Shown here piece by piece: positions 22,019-29,350 of a DNA stretch of 29,939 bases. Positions within the stretch are counted from its first letter, which is position 1. The number at the start of each line of letters is the position of its first letter. The DNA is from a virus. Location of the stretch: positions 1 to 29,939 of IMG/VR virus record IMGVR_UViG_3300044568_000123; one strand, given 5' to 3'. The position numbers and the translations under genes are program-made. Below the pieces are notes generated by a model that was given only the letters and a program-made list of their open reading frames with translations, was not told the origin of the DNA and searched no databases.

Positions 22019-24079
22019 TTACCTGACAACAGGCTGAACAATCTGCCCTTGCAGAATTTGCTGAACAGCCTCGGTATTTGTCAATGCCATGTTTTGTGCG
22101 TTCTCTTGAACTTTGCCCAAAGTTTCCAGCGTCTGAGCACGTTTGAGTTCTGCCGCCGCCACAGTTTCCACAGTATCCGCTCTGGCTTTGGCTGCTTTAG
22201 CGATTGCCTCTTCAGCCGCTGCTTGCAGGAATACAGCGTTCGGGTCTTGGGTCTGCCCTTGCATCTCGGCCATCATTTCCTGTGCTTCTTGCTCGGTTGC
22301 CTGTACAACACCCATCCGCAGTAACTTCTTGCGGAAATAAGCATTTGCATCCCCAACGCCCTCGCCTTCCATGTTCATCATCGCCATTGCAGTCAGAACT
22401 TGCTGGGTCTCAGGGTCTTGGGTGATTTGCAGCATCCCTGTCAATGACCTGACCGTAGCCGCACGTTTACTGCTAGATGATGGTCCAACCTCGGCAACCG
22501 CATCAAACGTGGCCCTGGACAGGTCATTTGCCATCACCACAGCACCAGTCTCGGTGTCAATCGTGGGTTGCATCAGCTCGACCATGCCAGCTTCACCAGT
22601 GGGCGCAATGGTTTTCATCTTGCGCTTGTCCTCGGTATAGATTTCCTTTGCCATGCCAAGCCATATCTCGCCGCATCGCTTCATACCCTTGGCAAAGTTG
22701 CTCATGTAAATGAACGTCTGCATATCCACACGGGTTTGAATCATCTCTACCGCTTTGCCTGATACGCCCGAAACGATCTTGTCCGCCCCTTGCGGGTTGC
22801 CCAAAATGTCCTGCATATCCTGCTCGGTAATCTGCAACAGTGCCGCCATTGCAGGCGGGATTGCTGCCGACTTGGTGTAAGCCAATGGCCCAGTCACTTG
22901 AGTGTTGCCATCTGGCCCAGTGATTGGGTTGACCAGCAAATAAGGGTAATCCCGCAGATTGTCTTCAGCCCACATGACTTGATGCCCTGCTACTTGCTCG
23001 GGGGTCATGATGGGCTTTTCGATGCTGGACAGTGCGCTGATTTCGCCCAGCTTGGACAGTTGCATATTCTTGAGACGTTGGGCATCTTTAGCCAGGCGCA
23101 CAGCGCCCATGCATCGCTCGATGTTGTCCACAAACCACCGCTTGCCGTAGACCACCACAATGGGGATGTTTCGGCCTGCAATGTAGCCGGCATCTTCCAG
23201 CACCTTGCCGCCCGACATGATGTATTTGCGAACCCGCATCCGCTTGATGCGCTTTTGGCGCACCTCGCGAGTGCCGACTGCCATCAGGGTTTCCTCTAGC
23301 GTCTCATCGTTCGCAAAGTCCGTTTGGGTGTAGCGTTCCTCAGTTCCATCAATGGCTTCGAATATGCGGATGACCTCGGTCTTTTCCTCAACCTTGTAAT
23401 ACTCGGCCACAAACACAACATCAGGAGTTGCCCAGTCAAACTCGTACTGGTGGATGATTTTTGGCCAGTCCGTTGGGTCATCGTTGTATGTTTCTTTGTA
23501 GCTTTCACGGGTCATGCTGGTGACCACAAAGGCATACTTGGCATCTGACTTGTCTTGCCGCTTGGCGTTCAAGTCAAAGAACACGCTGGAGTCGGCATCA
23601 AAAATTGGCTCAAACCTGATGCGCTGGCGCTCGTTCTCTGGGTCTTCCTCGTCCTCGTAGACAGTCCGCAAACGCCATGCGCCAATACCACCGCCCACGG
23701 CTTCCTCAAAGGCGTTGTCGTAAGCCTCATCAGCAACCGATGCCTGTTCATCAGCACGATAAAGACCATCGCAGACTTCGGCCAGTCTGTCGTTCTCTGT
23801 GCCATCCTTGCTTACATAGTCAACGGTGATGCGGTTATTGCGGTATTCATTGACGATGCGAATGACCGCCAACATGATTTTGTTGACCTCAAACTTGGGT
23901 TTGTTTTCGTACTGGTCCCACAATGGGCCTTCCCACTGTGCGCCGCAAAGAGAATAAAACCGTCTGTCTTGCAGGCATTGCAGGCGCTCATCCCGCAGCG
24001 CAGTTTGTATGTCGTTGAACTGCCGCAGTGCTTCAGCGTGCAGATTGGCAAGGCGTTGGTCATTGGGTATTCGTGCCAT
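22019..24079 (-). CDS. Portal protein, P22 gp1-like
   Basis: 686 aa (P22 gp1 is 725). The start MARIPNDQRLANLHAEALRQ, then QDRRFYSLCGAQWEGPLWDQ and KFEVNKIMLAVIRIVNEYRN, is the P22-type portal signature. A conserved core includes ILGNPQGADKIVSGVSGKAV, then EMIQTRVDMQTFIYMSN. The C-terminus is Ala/Glu/Gln-rich helix (about 600-686), matching the helical barrel of P22 portals. Twelve copies form the DNA channel. AAAGGAC precedes the ATG. It follows TerL after 23 bases. Confidence 0.93.
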   Translation of the reverse strand: MARIPNDQRLANLHAEALRQFNDIQTALRDERLQCLQDRRFYSLCGAQWEGPLWDQYENKPKFEVNKIMLAVIRIVNEYRNNRITVDYVSKDGTENDRLAEVCDGLYRADEQASVADEAYDNAFEEAVGGGIGAWRLRTVYEDEEDPENERQRIRFEPIFDADSSVFFDLNAKRQDKSDAKYAFVVTSMTRESYKETYNDDPTDWPKIIHQYEFDWATPDVVFVAEYYKVEEKTEVIRIFEAIDGTEERYTQTDFANDETLEETLMAVGTREVRQKRIKRMRVRKYIMSGGKVLEDAGYIAGRNIPIVVVYGKRWFVDNIERCMGAVRLAKDAQRLKNMQLSKLGEISALSSIEKPIMTPEQVAGHQVMWAEDNLRDYPYLLVNPITGPDGNTQVTGPLAYTKSAAIPPAMAALLQITEQDMQDILGNPQGADKIVSGVSGKAVEMIQTRVDMQTFIYMSNFAKGMKRCGEIWLGMAKEIYTEDKRKMKTIAPTGEAGMVELMQPTIDTETGAVVMANDLSRATFDAVAEVGPSSSSKRAATVRSLTGMLQITQDPETQQVLTAMAMMNMEGEGVGDANAYFRKKLLRMGVVQATEQEAQEMMAEMQGQTQDPNAVFLQAAAEEAIAKAAKARADTVETVAAAELKRAQTLETLGKVQENAQNMALTNTEAVQQILQGQIVQPVVR

Positions 24080-24102
24080 ATTTGTCCTTTTGGGGCGATT
24101 AT

Positions 24103-25329
24103 CTACCAGCGTTTGACATTGGGCAATGGCGTAAATGTAGCTGGTTTTGTGACCGCTGACCGCCTGATGCCCTCACACGCATACCGCAAAGCATCAATTA
24201 CATGATTCTTTTTGTCCTCGAGCTGGGGCAGGATTCGCCCCGTCAATGGGTCTGATTTATAACTGTACAGGCTCAGTTCGTCAATGGTGTGAATACACCG
24301 CGGGTGAACCACGATGTCGTAATTCTTTAAGAACTCGATGCCTTCCTCGACCGACTTTGGCCCTTTGACCGCTGTCATTATCTTTGGAAAACCGTTGCGC
24401 TTCATGTGGCTGATGGTCTCTGGTCGAGCTGAGTCGGCAACGATCGGCCACTTCTCGGCCTCTGGCACTTGCATGAACAGTTCAGGCGTATTGACAATCT
24501 CACAGCCCACCATATACGCCTCATAGTCAATGTACAGGGTACGCCCAATAATGTGGCATCGCACCAATACTGTCGGGTCAACCGAGAATCCCCAGTCGGC
24601 GCCAAGTCGGTGGATCGCTTCTTGCGGGGCTTCAAAGTCATCAATCTTCCAGTTCCTGAACACACGGCTGTTGCTGTTTCGCAGATACTGACCCATCCAA
24701 ACGTGCTGATACTTGTCAGGGTCACGCCGTTTGTCGTACTCCATTTCTTCCCGCAGGACATCAGGAAACCACGGGTTTTCACCAAAGTTCACCTTGATGA
24801 CCGTTGCGCTGGCCGGCGGCTCTGGCCCCCGCAGTAGAAAATCCACTGGGTCGGATTCCTGGCGAGGATTCCATGTAAACCACAGCTCGCTGTTTGGTTT
24901 GCGGATTGTTGGCCTCAATAGGTCAAGACTGGTCTGGCTGAGTGATTGGGCTTCCTCAACCCAAGCGCAGTCGTACCCTTCCAGCGACTTAATACTGTCG
25001 GCGGTATGGTTCTGCATCCCTTGGAAAATAATCGCCCCATCGCCCTTTTTGGACTTGATGACCGAATCCTGGACTTCAAAGTAAGCCCCAGCATTCATGG
25101 CCTCAATCTTGGTTTCCAGCAGACGTTTGACCGATTGGTTAAGGGACTTCTGTATTTCACGGACGCAAACGCTTCTTCGCTTGGGGTCGATGATGTGTTC
25201 CTCAATCATCAGCTCGGCAAAGGCATGAGACTTACCGCTGCCCCGACCACCCCATGCGCCCTTGTATCGGGCTGGCTCAAGCAATGGCAAGCACCATTCT
25301 GGAGTGTGGATTTGTAGGGTTTTACCCAT
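24103..25329 (-). CDS. Terminase large subunit (ATPase/nuclease)
   Basis: 408 aa, shorter than P22 gp2 (499) and closer to Sf6/PBSX-type Terminase_3 proteins. The packaging motor features are Walker A GGRGSGKS (27-34), Walker B with DCAWVEEA (120-127, E125/E126) and coupling motif WFTWNP (150-155). The RNase H-like nuclease has D245 in GADWGFSVDP, D299 in VADSARPE and D379 in HVIDALRYA. It overlaps TerS by eight bases and lacks a strong ribosome site, implying coupled translation. With a TerS of Sf6 type and P22-type portal it should package by a headful mechanism. Confidence 0.95.
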   Translation of the reverse strand: MGKTLQIHTPEWCLPLLEPARYKGAWGGRGSGKSHAFAELMIEEHIIDPKRRSVCVREIQKSLNQSVKRLLETKIEAMNAGAYFEVQDSVIKSKKGDGAIIFQGMQNHTADSIKSLEGYDCAWVEEAQSLSQTSLDLLRPTIRKPNSELWFTWNPRQESDPVDFLLRGPEPPASATVIKVNFGENPWFPDVLREEMEYDKRRDPDKYQHVWMGQYLRNSNSRVFRNWKIDDFEAPQEAIHRLGADWGFSVDPTVLVRCHIIGRTLYIDYEAYMVGCEIVNTPELFMQVPEAEKWPIVADSARPETISHMKRNGFPKIMTAVKGPKSVEEGIEFLKNYDIVVHPRCIHTIDELSLYSYKSDPLTGRILPQLEDKKNHVIDALRYACEGIRRSAVTKPATFTPLPNVKRW

Positions 25330-25759
25330 TTTTGACTACAACACGTTCAAGTTTTTCAAACAGTGGGTTTTCTGGGTCACTGGAAAGCTCTAACTTATCG
25401 CCCCATTTTTTCGGGGCTAACTTCGACAAAAGCCATTTTCTAGTATCAACCTGTAATCTCTGTTTTTGCACTGCGCCAGAATCGGTTGCGCCGCTGTCTG
25501 TACTTCCCACAGGGGTGTCAGCAATTTTTAAGGTCTCCGAGGCTATGTGCTCGATTAAGTCTTCCCTCGCGCGCGCGTACTCTGCCGCCATTTTAGAGTC
25601 ATCATTAAGCCAGTGGTTAAATGTACTTTGAGGCAGGCCGATTTGTTTGCAGGCTTGGTGGGCGCTTAGACCGTTTCGCATACCCGCAAAGACCAAATCG
25701 GCTAGTTCTGCTCTATCTGGGCTTTTTGGTTTAGTTTTGGGTTTGTTGACGGTTTTCAT
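25322..25759 (-). CDS. Terminase small subunit
   Basis: 145 aa. A basic N-terminal tail is followed by a helix-turn-helix, FAGMRNGLSAHQACKQIGLP and QSTFNHWLNDD, then a helical oligomerisation region (DLIEHIASETLKIADTP) and the block QKQRLQVDTRKWLLSKLAPK, then KWGDK, shared by many Sf6-like small subunits. It recognises pac-type DNA and hands it to TerL. GGAG precedes the ATG, which immediately follows the HNH stop. The gene contains a (CG)5 run at 25568-25577, unusual in this sequence. Confidence 0.92.
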   Translation of the reverse strand: MKTVNKPKTKPKSPDRAELADLVFAGMRNGLSAHQACKQIGLPQSTFNHWLNDDSKMAAEYARAREDLIEHIASETLKIADTPVGSTDSGATDSGAVQKQRLQVDTRKWLLSKLAPKKWGDKLELSSDPENPLFEKLERVVVKNG

Positions 25760-26074
25760 TTAAGTCTCCATCGGTTTGGGAACATCCACAGGCCAATCTT
25801 CTGCGAGAGCAGCAATGGTTGCAATATGCGCCTTTTGCCATAAGTCTTGCCTTTCCTGTTTGCTTAGTGTTTTCCCTTGGTCAATCTCGTAATGGCATTT
25901 CAGGCATAAAGCCGCCACCAGATTGTCACTGGCCTTGATGCCCCTGCCTTTGCCGCCGCCCCAGTTTGTGTGTGCGGCTTGGACCATGTGACCCGACCCG
26001 CAGGTTTGGCAATCAAGGCTTGCCACCATCTTCAGCAGTTTTTTGCTTCTGACGTAAGAATGTTTTTCTATCAA
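25760..26074 (-). CDS. HNH endonuclease (DUF1364-like), TTG start
   Basis: 104 aa. TTG at 26074 is the only reasonable start: a TAG lies directly upstream in frame, and GGAG precedes at good spacing. DCQTCGSGHMVQAAHTNWGG gives C22, C25 and H35; KGRGIKASDNLVAALCLKCH gives N51, C57, C60 and H61. This is a treble-clef HNH fold with paired CxxC zinc ligands, close to the DUF1364-type phage nucleases. It is directly upstream of TerS; HNH nucleases next to terminase assist packaging cuts in HK97-like phages. A recombination role is possible too. It overlaps the upstream zinc-ribbon gene by 62 bases. Confidence 0.82.
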   Translation of the reverse strand: MIEKHSYVRSKKLLKMVASLDCQTCGSGHMVQAAHTNWGGGKGRGIKASDNLVAALCLKCHYEIDQGKTLSKQERQDLWQKAHIATIAALAEDWPVDVPKPMET

Positions 26075-26198
26075 CTATGGTCTCCAATGTGGAAAATCTG
26101 TGCATATTGGCACATTCCAAGCGCCTTCTGCGTGTATTGCCTGTGGATATTCTCGTTTCTTTGACTATTGTCCATGTCCCGCATTCGGGGCATTTCAA
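26013..26198 (-). CDS. NrdR-like zinc-ribbon protein, TTG start
   Basis: 61 aa. The frame MKCPECGTWTIVKETR, then NTRRRRLECANMHRFSTLET, matches the N-terminal zinc ribbon of the NrdR repressor, with C3, C6, C29 and H33 (His replaces the fourth Cys). There is no ATP-cone domain, so it is only the DNA-binding half. TTG at 26198 follows GAGGT and overlaps the upstream methyltransferase stop (TTGA). Similar stand-alone ribbons are common in phage early genes; likely a small transcription regulator. The last 62 bases overlap the HNH gene. Confidence 0.75.
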   Translation of the reverse strand: MKCPECGTWTIVKETRISTGNTRRRRLECANMHRFSTLETIVDRKTFLRQKQKTAEDGGKP

Positions 26199-26890
26199 AA
26201 CATTACCTCTTGAACCGCCTTGGGTTGTCTAACAAACATATCCACTTGTTTTGATGCTTGCTCTATACGTTTGCAAGCAATATCAAAATATTTAGGCTCT
26301 CGCTCTATACCAATGAACTTCCTACCCATCTGGATGGCTGCTACACCAGTTGTGCCACTTCCCGTAAATGGGTCAAGTATGGTTTCAGATTTAGGGCATA
26401 AGGTAATAACCCATTTCATAACCTCAAGTGGCTTTTGTGTTGGGTGATAGCGTTCCTCATTTCCTTGCCGAATCATGCCGTTCCAGCGCCATTGCAAGCG
26501 GCGTACAGCCTTAGGCCAGTTCGTCCAGCACAGTTCGCAATCAGCAAAGTCGTTGTCGCCATTCAGCTTGTCCCATACTAGCCAGCATGATGTAGGGGGT
26601 AATGTGAAATAGTTGCCACCAAAAAAGGCTTGGTGCTGTCCCTTTGTTCGTACTAAATTAATCAAATCATTTGATGGTGCAAATTCATCCCAATTAAAAT
26701 CCCCATAATCTCGTTGGTCTGCCAATGCCTTTGAATTGCTATTTTTTCTTTGTCTAGACGCAACTTTTTTACTGTTTTCGTTAATGCCATAAGGCGGGTC
26801 AGTAATCACGGCATCTACCTTGTCAAGCGTAGGCAGAATGTCCATGCAATCTCCTAAATATAACGTTGCGTTTTCAAATTCGATTTTCAT
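26195..26890 (-). CDS. DNA methyltransferase, beta-type (DPPY)
   Basis: 231 aa from ATG at 26890, which overlaps the upstream TGA (ATGA); an in-frame start 16 codons earlier is unlikely. Catalytic motif IV is VITDPPYG (DPPY at 31-34); RYHPTQKPLEVMKW leads to the SAM-binding motif I LDPFTGSGTTG (DPFTGSG at 173-179). Order IV then I defines beta-class N6-adenine or N4-cytosine enzymes. There is no cognate restriction gene in the window, so it is an orphan that could protect phage DNA or affect replication/packaging. The target site cannot be read from sequence. Confidence 0.92.
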   Translation of the reverse strand: MKIEFENATLYLGDCMDILPTLDKVDAVITDPPYGINENSKKVASRQRKNSNSKALADQRDYGDFNWDEFAPSNDLINLVRTKGQHQAFFGGNYFTLPPTSCWLVWDKLNGDNDFADCELCWTNWPKAVRRLQWRWNGMIRQGNEERYHPTQKPLEVMKWVITLCPKSETILDPFTGSGTTGVAAIQMGRKFIGIEREPKYFDIACKRIEQASKQVDMFVRQPKAVQEVMF

Positions 26891-27216
26891 TGGTGCGCCC
26901 TGTCTTGGTTTCTGTTGGTTGCTTCCCGTGAACGCCAAATCTCGATGTCCAGTCGTGCCGCCTCAATCTCCCATTTCAGCGTTTCCTCTTTTTCAATCGC
27001 TTCAGCCAGTCCACGAATAAGCTGTTGATAACTTGGGTGGGCATACGCTTCTCGTTCCTGCGCGTTTGCCGCTTCAATGCCCAATGTTAAGGCATCTTTC
27101 ATCAGCAAGGCTTTTTTGGATTTGCGGAATTCCTCAAGGTAAACCCGTTGGGCTTTGGCTTCCCCAAATGCTGGGGCTTTATCTCTGATGGTTTGCGCCG
27201 CATCTTCTGGTCTCAT
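26887..27216 (-). CDS. Conserved phage hypothetical protein
   Basis: 109 aa, helical and charged. Recognisable text is FGEAKAQRVYLEEFRKSKKA, then AYAHPSYQQLIRGLAEAIEK, and LDIEIWRSREATNRNQ near the C-terminus, common in small phage proteins encoded beside RusA-type resolvases. GGAGG precedes the ATG, and overlaps of four bases join it to RusA and the methyltransferase. Possible replication or recombination accessory; no catalytic motif. Confidence 0.75.
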   Translation of the reverse strand: MRPEDAAQTIRDKAPAFGEAKAQRVYLEEFRKSKKALLMKDALTLGIEAANAQEREAYAHPSYQQLIRGLAEAIEKEETLKWEIEAARLDIEIWRSREATNRNQDRAHQ

Positions 27217-27632
27217 TTTGCCTCCATGATTGCTACATCCACCCCAGCCACCGCTGAATAGACCTTTTTAATGTTCAGCTCGACCACTTGGGTGTCATCA
27301 AGATAAACCGTGCCGTTCATTGCGTCCAAAAATGCCTTCGCCACGTTGTCAATGTCTGGTTTCTTTGCTGGGCGTTCAGAACCGCTTAAACAAGCCTCTG
27401 TACGCTTTTTCGAGTACGACTGGGGTATGGGTATCCTGATGTACAAATAGACGCTCACAGGCGTTTCTAGTGGTTTGCTTGCCCCCATTGCTTTGCTGGC
27501 ATACAGTTGGATTGCAGTTTCGTAATCAAGTGTTGCTTGGTCGGTGTAAACCTTGGTGAACTTTCCATGTCGGGAAAACCTCGGTCGGCCTTTGCCCTTG
27601 GGTTCAAGTGGCACATCAAAGACGATTGACAT
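27213..27632 (-). CDS. rusA: RusA-type Holliday junction resolvase
   Basis: 139 aa from ATG at 27632. RusA cuts four-way junctions from recombination. The N-terminus VFDVPLEPKGKGRPRFSRHG is characteristic, and the catalytic block KKPDIDNVAKAFLDAMNG, then TVYLDDTQVVE, supplies D93, D95, K99 and D113. GGAG is ten bases upstream. With the annealing protein and exonuclease at the other end of the window it completes a phage recombination set. It overlaps the next gene by four bases. Confidence 0.92.
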   Translation of the reverse strand: MSIVFDVPLEPKGKGRPRFSRHGKFTKVYTDQATLDYETAIQLYASKAMGASKPLETPVSVYLYIRIPIPQSYSKKRTEACLSGSERPAKKPDIDNVAKAFLDAMNGTVYLDDTQVVELNIKKVYSAVAGVDVAIMEAK

Positions 27633-27891
27633 CACGTTGTCTCTCCATTTCTGCAATCAAGGTATCGAGACCAGCCTGGCCACGCCGCTTCTTTAGGCTC
27701 AATTTGAGACCCTCCCACCATGCCTGTGCTGCTAGTGCCCCCAGTTGTTTTGCTTTCAGTCGGTATCGACGAATCCAGTCTCTCGCCTCGGTCTGGCGCA
27801 AGGTCTCCAGCATCTTGCAACGCTCTGTTGATGTCAGCAAGGCTAAATTCTTGGCCTTCCCGTCTTCTGTCCAGTAGGGATTTGTGGTCAT
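27616..27891 (-). CDS. Conserved phage hypothetical, helical
   Basis: 91 aa. LTSTERCKMLETLRQTEARD, then WIRRYRLKAKQLGALAAQAW and an Arg/Lys-rich C-terminus, looks like a small helical protein common next to RusA. ATG at 27891 lies three bases after the methyltransferase stop. Another frame (27632-27898, 88 codons) has better start and stop overlaps with its neighbours, but its product is low-complexity and does not resemble a phage family. I prefer this one. Function unknown. Confidence 0.68.
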   Translation of the reverse strand: MTTNPYWTEDGKAKNLALLTSTERCKMLETLRQTEARDWIRRYRLKAKQLGALAAQAWWEGLKLSLKKRRGQAGLDTLIAEMERQRDVNRL

Positions 27892-27894
27892 GGT

Positions 27895-28971
27895 TCATAT
27901 TAATTCCAAAGACATTTGGCTAATTCTTTTGTCTTGCAGTGGTTTGTAGTCTGGATTCAATTCACAGCCAAGGTATTGCCGCCCAAGGTTTTGTGCCACT
28001 TGTGCCGTTGTGCCGCTACCCATGAAAGGGTCAAGGACTATACCGCCAACAGGTGCGCCAGCAAGGATGCAAGGCTCAATCAAGTCTTGAGGAAAGACGG
28101 CGAAATGTGCGCCTTCGTAGGGTTTGACAGGTATCGTCCAAACACTACGCTTATTCTTGTTTAGGTATTCTTTTGCTTCACTGCCAACACCGCCGCTTTG
28201 TGTGTGGTATTCAGCACCACCCTGTCTTCCCTGAAAAGAACCACCAATGATGCCAGCACTAATTGCTTCTTCTTTAATCGCCTCATGGTCGTAGTGATAC
28301 TTCTGCGACTTACTCATCAAGAAAATGTATTCATGCGACTTGGTGCATCTGTCTTGCACCGACTCAGGCATTGGGTTTGGCTTGTGCCAGATGATGTCTT
28401 GACGTAGATACCAGCCGTCAGCCCTCAATGCAAAGGCCAGCATCCAAGGGATACCGATAAGGTCTTTGGTCTTTAAGCCTGTCTCATGCAGTTTGTCCAG
28501 CTTTCTGTCATTGGCTGGCATATTGTTTCTGCCTTCACGTTGGTACTCAGGACTAGCCCTTGCAAAGCCATTGCTGTTGCAATAACTATCTCCAATGTTC
28601 AGCCATAGCGTCCCATCATCCTCAAGCACATCCCAAACGCATCGGAACACTTCAACCATTGCGTGAATGTATTGCTCTGGGGTTTCTTCCAATCCAATTT
28701 GACCATCTTCACGCACAGCATTGCATTTCTTACAAACATCTTTGTATTTTTTTTTGTAGCCTTCTTGGTTTCTGTCTGCTCTTTGACCGCCATGTTTATT
28801 TTCACTTTCCACATGATCACAGTTTTTGTCACCGCCAACCCATTTTCCAGTTCCGTAATCACGCAAGCCAAAATAAGGAGGGCTGGTCACGCAAGTTTGT
28901 GCTTTGATGCCCTGTTCTTTCCATCGCCGCATGGTTTCTCGGCAATCACCAAATTCAATTTTGTTAAACAT
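27895..28971 (-). CDS. DNA methyltransferase with SPPY motif (N4-cytosine type)
   Basis: 358 aa. VTSPPYFGLRDYG (SPPY 30-33) is the catalytic motif of N4-cytosine-type enzymes, and LDPFMGSGTTAQVAQNLGRQ (FMGSG 316-320) is the SAM motif; order IV then I makes it beta-class. An insertion after motif IV holds NCDHVES and KDVCKKCNAV (C52, H54, C81, C84), a likely zinc ribbon known in this phage subgroup. WLNIGDSY follows the insert. The start overlaps the preceding stop by eight bases. Orphan methylase, probably for DNA protection or for control of phage DNA processing. Confidence 0.93.
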   Translation of the reverse strand: MFNKIEFGDCRETMRRWKEQGIKAQTCVTSPPYFGLRDYGTGKWVGGDKNCDHVESENKHGGQRADRNQEGYKKKYKDVCKKCNAVREDGQIGLEETPEQYIHAMVEVFRCVWDVLEDDGTLWLNIGDSYCNSNGFARASPEYQREGRNNMPANDRKLDKLHETGLKTKDLIGIPWMLAFALRADGWYLRQDIIWHKPNPMPESVQDRCTKSHEYIFLMSKSQKYHYDHEAIKEEAISAGIIGGSFQGRQGGAEYHTQSGGVGSEAKEYLNKNKRSVWTIPVKPYEGAHFAVFPQDLIEPCILAGAPVGGIVLDPFMGSGTTAQVAQNLGRQYLGCELNPDYKPLQDKRISQMSLELI

Positions 28972-29350
28972 GGTGCTTCAAGGCAGTGCGCCATGCCTCA
29001 CGCTGGATTTTGCTAAGGTTTTCCCCAGCCTGTTCTTTTTGCTGCAAAACCTTTGCCCATTGCTTTTGGTCTTGGTTGTTTGATGAAAGTTGACGCAAAT
29101 TCTGTATTACTTCCCTTTTTTCTGCTTCACTAAATTTAATTGGCGGCAGGTTGTCAACTTGTTTTGAGTTTGTTTTGTAGAAAAGGCTTTCTGTAATCTG
29201 CGGCCATTTATGTGGCTCTTCCCATGCATGGGCTGAACACAGGCGGCTTCCACGGTCAACTGACCAGCGGTTTGGGCAACCATGCGCTTGACACATAAGG
29301 TGGTCAAGATTGTCCTGCGGCTCGTCTTTTCTGAAATTAGTTATTGCCAT
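28964..29350 (-). CDS. Small zinc-finger-like hypothetical protein
   Basis: 128 aa. The N-terminal CQAHGCPNRWSVDRGSRLCS with AHAWEE gives C20, C25, C38 and H41, a plausible zinc knuckle. A charged helical C-terminus (NLRQLSSNNQDQKQWAKVLQ onward) ends ALKHHV. GAGGGA precedes the ATG, and the gene overlaps the replication gene by 14 bases. It lies between replication and methylation genes, so a DNA-binding accessory role is likely but unproven. Confidence 0.72.
   Translation of the reverse strand: MAITNFRKDEPQDNLDHLMCQAHGCPNRWSVDRGSRLCSAHAWEEPHKWPQITESLFYKTNSKQVDNLPPIKFSEAEKREVIQNLRQLSSNNQDQKQWAKVLQQKEQAGENLSKIQREAWRTALKHHV

Noticed and set aside
22790-23299. 169-codon plus-strand frame opposite the portal gene
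   Set aside because: His/Cys/Gln-rich antisense shadow without start signals.
23555-24205. 216-codon plus-strand frame opposite the portal gene
   Set aside because: Antisense shadow of a clear portal gene; isolated on the plus strand.
27632-27898. 88-codon minus-strand frame with perfect coupling overlaps
   Set aside because: Low-complexity, Gly/Ser-rich product; the 27616-27891 frame looks like a real helical phage protein. Kept as a finding, not as a gene.
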